A stretch of DNA of 9,983 nucleotides. It comes from Erysipelotrichaceae bacterium (GTDB lineage Bacteria; Bacillota_I; Bacilli_A; Erysipelotrichales; Erysipelotrichaceae). Below the pieces are notes generated by a model. It was not told the origin of the DNA. It worked only from the letters and a program-made list of their open reading frames with translations, and made no database searches. The position numbers were made by a program, and so were the translations under genes. Location of the stretch: positions 1 through 9,983 of the forward strand of contig JAGACP010000075.1 in the NCBI GenBank assembly GCA_017614055.1. The letters are read 5' to 3'. This document shows positions 6,738 to 9,983 of the stretch, in pieces (position 1 is the first letter of the stretch; every line of letters begins with the position of its first letter).

Positions 6738-7852
6738 CAGATACGGTCTCCTCTTTTGATGTAGATAGGATCTTCCTTGGTTCCCTTCAGATCCTTGATG
6801 TGCGTGATGATGGACAGTCTGTCGACGACGCCGCATTCCAGCTTGACGTTCTTGTCGATGAAAGTATCAGGAAGGACGACCGAGTCCTTGATGACCGCAC
6901 CTTCCTTGATGACGACGTTGCGTCCGATGACTGAGTTTATCACCGTGCCCTCTATCTGACAGCCGTTAGCCACCAGCGAACCCGTCACTTTTGCACCAGG
7001 CTTATATAGAGTCGGACAAGAGTCGTTGGTCATGGTGTAGATCGGCCAGTCGTCGTTGATGAGCCTCGTCAGTTCCCTTTCGTTCTTGATACGCATGTTG
7101 GCATCATAGTAGGCCTTCAGCGTGGATATGCATGCGCAGTATCCGTGGTGCAGATAGCCGCCCACCTTGAGGACCTTGCAGTTGTCGCTGATTATATCAG
7201 ACAGAGAATACAGGCTCGAAGTCATGGTGGCCTCGTTGACCAGTTCCTTGAACGTCAGGGTCGACATGACATAAGTCTCGAGAGACACCTTTCCGGCCTT
7301 GTGCTTGCCGCGGTTCTTCACGAATCCCGTGACCTTCTTGCGGTCATCCATCAGCAGGATGTCGCCCATCAGGAATTCCTGATCGGTGTTGTTGGAATTC
7401 TGATAAAGGATCGTGATGTCGTTCTTAGATTTGATATGATGATTCAGCAGTTCGTTGAAATCCTGCTTGAAGATGAAATGCGAAGGCGCGATCACCACGT
7501 ATGATGGGTTCTCTACATCGACGAATTCCATGTATGTCCTGAAAGCCTGGATGTCGACGTTGAACAGGTCGTTGTTGCCGAACTCCTGCTCGCCGTGGAG
7601 AAGATGGATCTTTCCTCTCTTGGAGTTGATGTTGTAGCTCGTGCGCGTGATATGTTCGACGATCGAACGAGGCCTGTTCTTCAGATATACCTTGATGGAA
7701 TCGATGCCCGAATTGGTGAAATTCGACAGCATGAAGTCGATGACGCGGTATCTGCCCAGGATCGAAGCCGCCGATATCGGACGGAAATCCTCGATTCCCT
7801 TTACATATACGTAAGAAGGTTCAAAATTCAAAATGCCCAAGACTTTACTCAT
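6737..7852 (-). CDS. glgD: GlgD, non-catalytic partner of ADP-glucose pyrophosphorylase
   Basis: A 371-residue GlgC paralogue with a degenerate nucleotidyltransferase domain (about 1-260) and a left-handed beta-helix (about 285-345, hexapeptides such as [14 protein letters not shown]). In Bacillota, GlgD pairs with GlgC and alters the activity and regulation of the complex. The sequence supports a supporting role. The N-terminus has [12 protein letters not shown] where GlgC has the nucleotide-binding GGRGSRL. The catalytic SGDH of GlgC is APSH here (Ser124). The later Asp of GlgC's YWKDVGT is aligned with Cys241. The fold-core GRYRVIDF and LSN motifs remain. The ATG at 7850-7852 is preferred, with AGGTGA 5 nt upstream. 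An in-frame GTG at 7859-7861 would add MKK. If the GTG is used, the gene overlaps glgC by 17 nt; with the ATG the overlap is 8 nt. Confidence 0.93.
   Translation of the reverse strand: MSKVLGILNFEPSYVYVKGIEDFRPISAASILGRYRVIDFMLSNFTNSGIDSIKVYLKNRPRSIVEHITRTSYNINSKRGKIHLLHGEQEFGNNDLFNVDIQAFRTYMEFVDVENPSYVVIAPSHFIFKQDFNELLNHHIKSKNDITILYQNSNNTDQEFLMGDILLMDDRKKVTGFVKNRGKHKAGKVSLETYVMSTLTFKELVNEATMTSSLYSLSDIISDNCKVLKVGGYLHHGYCACISTLKAYYDANMRIKNERELTRLINDDWPIYTMTNDSCPTLYKPGAKVTGSLVANGCQIEGTVINSVIGRNVVIKEGAVIKDSVVLPDTFIDKNVKLECGVVDRLSIITHIKDLKGTKEDPIYIKRGDRI
6748..6753 (-). promoter_or_regulatory. Ribosome binding site deciding the glgA start
   Basis: GAGGAG on the minus strand, inside the last codons of glgD, 10 nt before the ATG at 6735-6737. 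It supports this start over the longer open frame reaching 6836. Confidence 0.75.
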
Positions 7853-8999
7853 TTTCTTCACCTGCCTTTGCGATCAATGATTTGGATACGAGCAGTATCT
7901 CGTCGGAATTCTTCTTGCCCAGGACCATGCCGTCAGGTACTCTGACATCGTCGGCCACAAGGCACCTGTTGAGCTTTGCCCCTTCGCCGATGACGGCATT
8001 GTTCATGATGACCGAATCGGTCACTTTCGCGTTCTCCTTCACGTGCACGCCGGAGAAGATGACCGAATGATCGACCTTTCCGTTGACTATCGCACCCTGG
8101 GTGATGAAAGCGTTGTTTATCTCGGCCTTGGAACCGATGCACTGAGGCGTGTTGCTGACATCGTCGGTATAGATCTTCCAGTCGGGATCGAAAAGATCCA
8201 GACCGCTGTTGTCCTTGAGAAGATCCATGTTGGCTTCCCACAGCGAATCGATGGTTCCGACATCCTTCCAGTAGCCTTTGAAACGGTAAGCCTGCAGTTT
8301 GAGCTTGTCGTTGAGATAGGCAGGAATGATGTTCTTGCCGAAGTCGTGCGAAGACTCGCTCAGCTTCGCGTCTTCCCTCAGATATTTCTTCAGTGTCTTG
8401 TAGGTGAAGATGTAGACGCCCATCGAAGCCAGATTGGATTTAGGCTCCTTAGGTTTCTCTTCGAATTCGATGATGCGGTCGTTCTTGTCGGTATTCATGA
8501 TGCCGAAACGGCTCGCTTCTCTCTTAGGTACTTCAATGACGGCGATCGTCGCCTCGGCATTTGAGTCGATGTGCGTCTGCAGCATCTTCTCGTAGTCCAT
8601 CTTGTAGATGTGGTCGCCGGAAAGCACCAGGACATACTCGGCATCCTCCTGATCGAGGAAATCCAGGTTCTGGTAGATCGCATCGGCGGTACCGTTGTAC
8701 AGACCGAGACCCGTCTCGTCCTTCTCTCTCGGCGACAGGACATAGACGCCTCCGCCTTTCGAGTCAAGTCCCCACGTAGAACTTCTTGCGCTGTAGGAAC
8801 TCAGCAAGATCGATTCATACTGCACCAGCACGCCTACCGTGGAGATGTGCGAATTGGCGCAGTTTGAAAGCGCAAAGTCGATTATCCGATACTTGCCTCC
8901 GAAATGGACGGCAGGCTTCGCGACCTTCTTGGTCAGTTCAAAAAGACGTGAACCTCTGCCTCCGGCAAGTATCATCGCTACCATATTATTCTTTATCAT
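7845..8999 (-). CDS. glgC: Glucose-1-phosphate adenylyltransferase, catalytic subunit
   Basis: A 384-residue enzyme (typical bacterial length 380-430) that makes ADP-glucose from ATP and glucose-1-phosphate, the committed step of glycogen synthesis. The nucleotidyltransferase domain (about 5-255) has GGRGSRL (13-19), [16 protein letters not shown] (27-42), GTADAIYQN (103-111), [10 protein letters not shown] (127-136, catalytic Asp129), FEEKPKEP (179-186, glucose-1-phosphate lysine Lys182) and YWKDVGT (243-249). A C-terminal beta-helix of hexapeptide repeats (about 290-360) mediates assembly and allostery. All expected catalytic residues are present, in contrast to the paired GlgD. The ATG at 8997-8999 has GAGGGG 8 nt upstream; a second ATG at 8982-8984 lacks such a site. 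The gene lies 39 nt after the pullulanase stop and overlaps glgD. A TATAAT in the gap suggests it can also start its own transcript. Confidence 0.97.
   Translation of the reverse strand: MIKNNMVAMILAGGRGSRLFELTKKVAKPAVHFGGKYRIIDFALSNCANSHISTVGVLVQYESILLSSYSARSSTWGLDSKGGGVYVLSPREKDETGLGLYNGTADAIYQNLDFLDQEDAEYVLVLSGDHIYKMDYEKMLQTHIDSNAEATIAVIEVPKREASRFGIMNTDKNDRIIEFEEKPKEPKSNLASMGVYIFTYKTLKKYLREDAKLSESSHDFGKNIIPAYLNDKLKLQAYRFKGYWKDVGTIDSLWEANMDLLKDNSGLDLFDPDWKIYTDDVSNTPQCIGSKAEINNAFITQGAIVNGKVDHSVIFSGVHVKENAKVTDSVIMNNAVIGEGAKLNRCLVADDVRVPDGMVLGKKNSDEILLVSKSLIAKAGEENE
7858..7863 (-). promoter_or_regulatory. Ribosome binding site favouring the ATG start of glgD
   Basis: AGGTGA on the minus strand matches the right-hand half of the anti-Shine-Dalgarno complement (GGAGGTGATC). 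It is 5 nt before the ATG at 7850-7852 and itself contains the alternative GTG, which argues against GTG as the start. Confidence 0.6.
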
Positions 9000-9007
9000 G
9001 ATGGTTA

Positions 9008-9013
9008 CCCCTC
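9008..9013 (-). promoter_or_regulatory. Ribosome binding site of glgC
   Basis: GAGGGG on the minus strand, 8 nt before the ATG at 8997-8999. Confidence 0.65.
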
Positions 9014-9027
9014 GTGTTTATACCTTA

Positions 9028-9033
9028 ATTATA
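9028..9033 (-). promoter_or_regulatory. Candidate -10 element upstream of glgC
   Basis: A perfect TATAAT on the minus strand lies in the 39-nt gap between the pullulanase stop (9039-9041) and glgC, with a TG directly before it. A start near 9020 would leave a leader of about 20 nt that holds the glgC ribosome binding site. At a spacing of 17 nt the -35 would be TCGGTA, inside the pullulanase coding end, matching only 3 of 6 positions. It may be an internal promoter that needs activation, or chance in an AT-rich gap. Confidence 0.4.
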
Positions 9034-9038
9034 CAACA

Positions 9039-9983
9039 TTACATTTTACATACCGAAACAGAATGTGCCGGCACTTTAATGTGCTGCATGTGTTCGCTGC
9101 ACCTTCCGTTGATATCCATGAGTATTTCATAAAGGTTTCCGTCGTCATAGTCGTGATCATGATCGTCGGGGTTGATGATGATCATGATGTCGTCGAGACG
9201 GTATATGAGACATTCATAGTGCCAGGAGAAACCGATGCGCACATCGTCTTTCCTGAATACGTCATATTCTCTTCTCAGATTTATGAGATCCTTGAGATAG
9301 TCGCACATGTCGTTGTGCGTGATCCTGAGATCCCAGTCGACCATGTTTATGTCATCGCCGCTGTTGTACGAGTTGCCTACACCGTGCTTGGTACCCATGA
9401 ACTCCTGCCCCGCATGGATGAAAGGAGTCCCTCTTGAAAGAAGTACCAGTGCCATCGCAAGCTTACATTTCCTCTTCAGGAATTCATCGTTGTCATCAAC
9501 TCCGTCCCTGCCCAGGCGGTCAAAGAAAGTCGGACCGTCGTGACATTCGACATAGTTCACGGCCTGCTTATAGTCGAGATAATCCGGGCTTGCGCTCAAC
9601 GCTCTTGTTATGTCGGGATTGTGGATGTTTCCTATCACGTAGTCGATAACGGTCTCCCTGAACATGTCGTTGAACATGCCCACGTCCCTGACCTTCTGCG
9701 CATTGTCTATCGATGCCCTCTTTCTTTCATCAAGGGCGTCGCCCATGTTCCAGCCTTCACCGTATACTATGAAGTCGTTCTTGATCTTCACAAGCTCTTC
9801 ATTCATCCGGTTGACGGTCTCGATGTCCATGATTCCCATGAGATCCATCCTCAAGCCGTCGATGTCGAACAGCTCGACATATCTTCTGGCCATCTCTATC
9901 AGATAGGCTCTTACGAAGACGTCTTCGCTTCTGATCTCGCTGCCGCACATCGTGCCTGCCGCAAGACTTCCGTCAGGTTTCCT
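9039..9983 (-). CDS. pulA: Pullulanase-type alpha-1,6-glucan debranching enzyme (GH13), C-terminal part
   Basis: The frame is open to the window edge, so the N-terminal part (carbohydrate-binding and early barrel regions) is missing; 314 residues are visible. The first ATG at 9948-9950 is internal, because the codons before it (KPDGSLAAGT) continue the family's conserved stretch leading into CGSEIRSED. Counting visible residues, region II is DGLRMDLMG with nucleophile Asp47, region III is VYGEGW with acid/base Glu76, and region IV is YVECHDGPTFFD with Asp149. These are followed by GTPFIHAGQEFMGTKHGVGN and NSYNSGDDINMVDW, typical of type I pullulanase rather than GlgX. The enzyme hydrolyses alpha-1,6 branches in glycogen or pullulan. 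The C-terminus is short, with no cell-wall sorting signal or anchor, which agrees with a role on internal glycogen, although a signal peptide cannot be excluded. A His/Asp-rich loop lies near residues 272-281. It is the upstream gene of the glg operon. Confidence 0.92.
   Translation of the reverse strand, partial: RKPDGSLAAGTMCGSEIRSEDVFVRAYLIEMARRYVELFDIDGLRMDLMGIMDIETVNRMNEELVKIKNDFIVYGEGWNMGDALDERKRASIDNAQKVRDVGMFNDMFRETVIDYVIGNIHNPDITRALSASPDYLDYKQAVNYVECHDGPTFFDRLGRDGVDDNDEFLKRKCKLAMALVLLSRGTPFIHAGQEFMGTKHGVGNSYNSGDDINMVDWDLRITHNDMCDYLKDLINLRREYDVFRKDDVRIGFSWHYECLIYRLDDIMIIINPDDHDHDYDDGNLYEILMDINGRCSEHMQHIKVPAHSVSVCKM

Noticed and set aside
5943..6764. Long open frame (273 codons) on the plus strand opposite glgA
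   Set aside because: It is fully antisense to a conserved gene, its translation has the Val/Ile/Asp/Arg-rich composition of a shadow frame, and it has no recognisable domain.
6738..6836. Upstream extension of glgA by 33 codons
   Set aside because: The extension is basic, overlaps conserved glgD coding sequence, and is not part of the GT5 fold; a ribosome binding site supports the internal ATG.

Overview
The window looks like a chromosomal segment of a Bacillota (Firmicutes) bacterium of intermediate GC content. The evidence is a catalytic GlgC next to a GlgD-type partner (a pairing typical of this phylum), Shine-Dalgarno sites of the AAGGAGG type, and TGA read as a stop codon at two gene ends. 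An Erysipelotrichia-like origin is possible but is only a guess. I see no mobile element, CRISPR array, rRNA or tRNA.

Layout: (1) Positions 3-320, plus strand: the C-terminal end of an unrecognised protein that begins outside the window. (2) Positions 356-384: a strong hairpin that can terminate transcription from both sides. (3) Positions 406-3205, minus strand: a two-gene unit, an XRE-type regulator with a TPR-like C-terminal region followed by an overlapping ABC exporter half-transporter. It has its own promoter (3237-3265), and a perfect 6-3-6 inverted repeat overlaps the -35 box. (4) Positions 3376-3403: a Rho-independent terminator closing the next minus-strand operon. (5) Positions 3435-9983, minus strand: a glycogen operon read in the order pullulanase (cut by the window edge), glgC, glgD, glgA, glgB. 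The genes from glgC to glgB touch or overlap at every junction.

The glycogen genes form a coherent pathway. GlgC, probably with the catalytically degenerate GlgD, makes ADP-glucose. GlgA polymerises it into alpha-1,4-glucan, GlgB adds alpha-1,6 branches, and the pullulanase-type enzyme hydrolyses alpha-1,6 branches during remodelling or breakdown. Glycogen phosphorylase is not in the window. The regulator/ABC unit is separated from the glycogen operon by the terminator and is probably an independent module whose transported substrate cannot be read from the sequence.

I did not find a clearly undescribed system. The best leads are the candidate operator in front of the regulator/exporter unit, a -10 element suggesting a separate promoter for glgC, and a few unusual residues in GlgB and GlgA.
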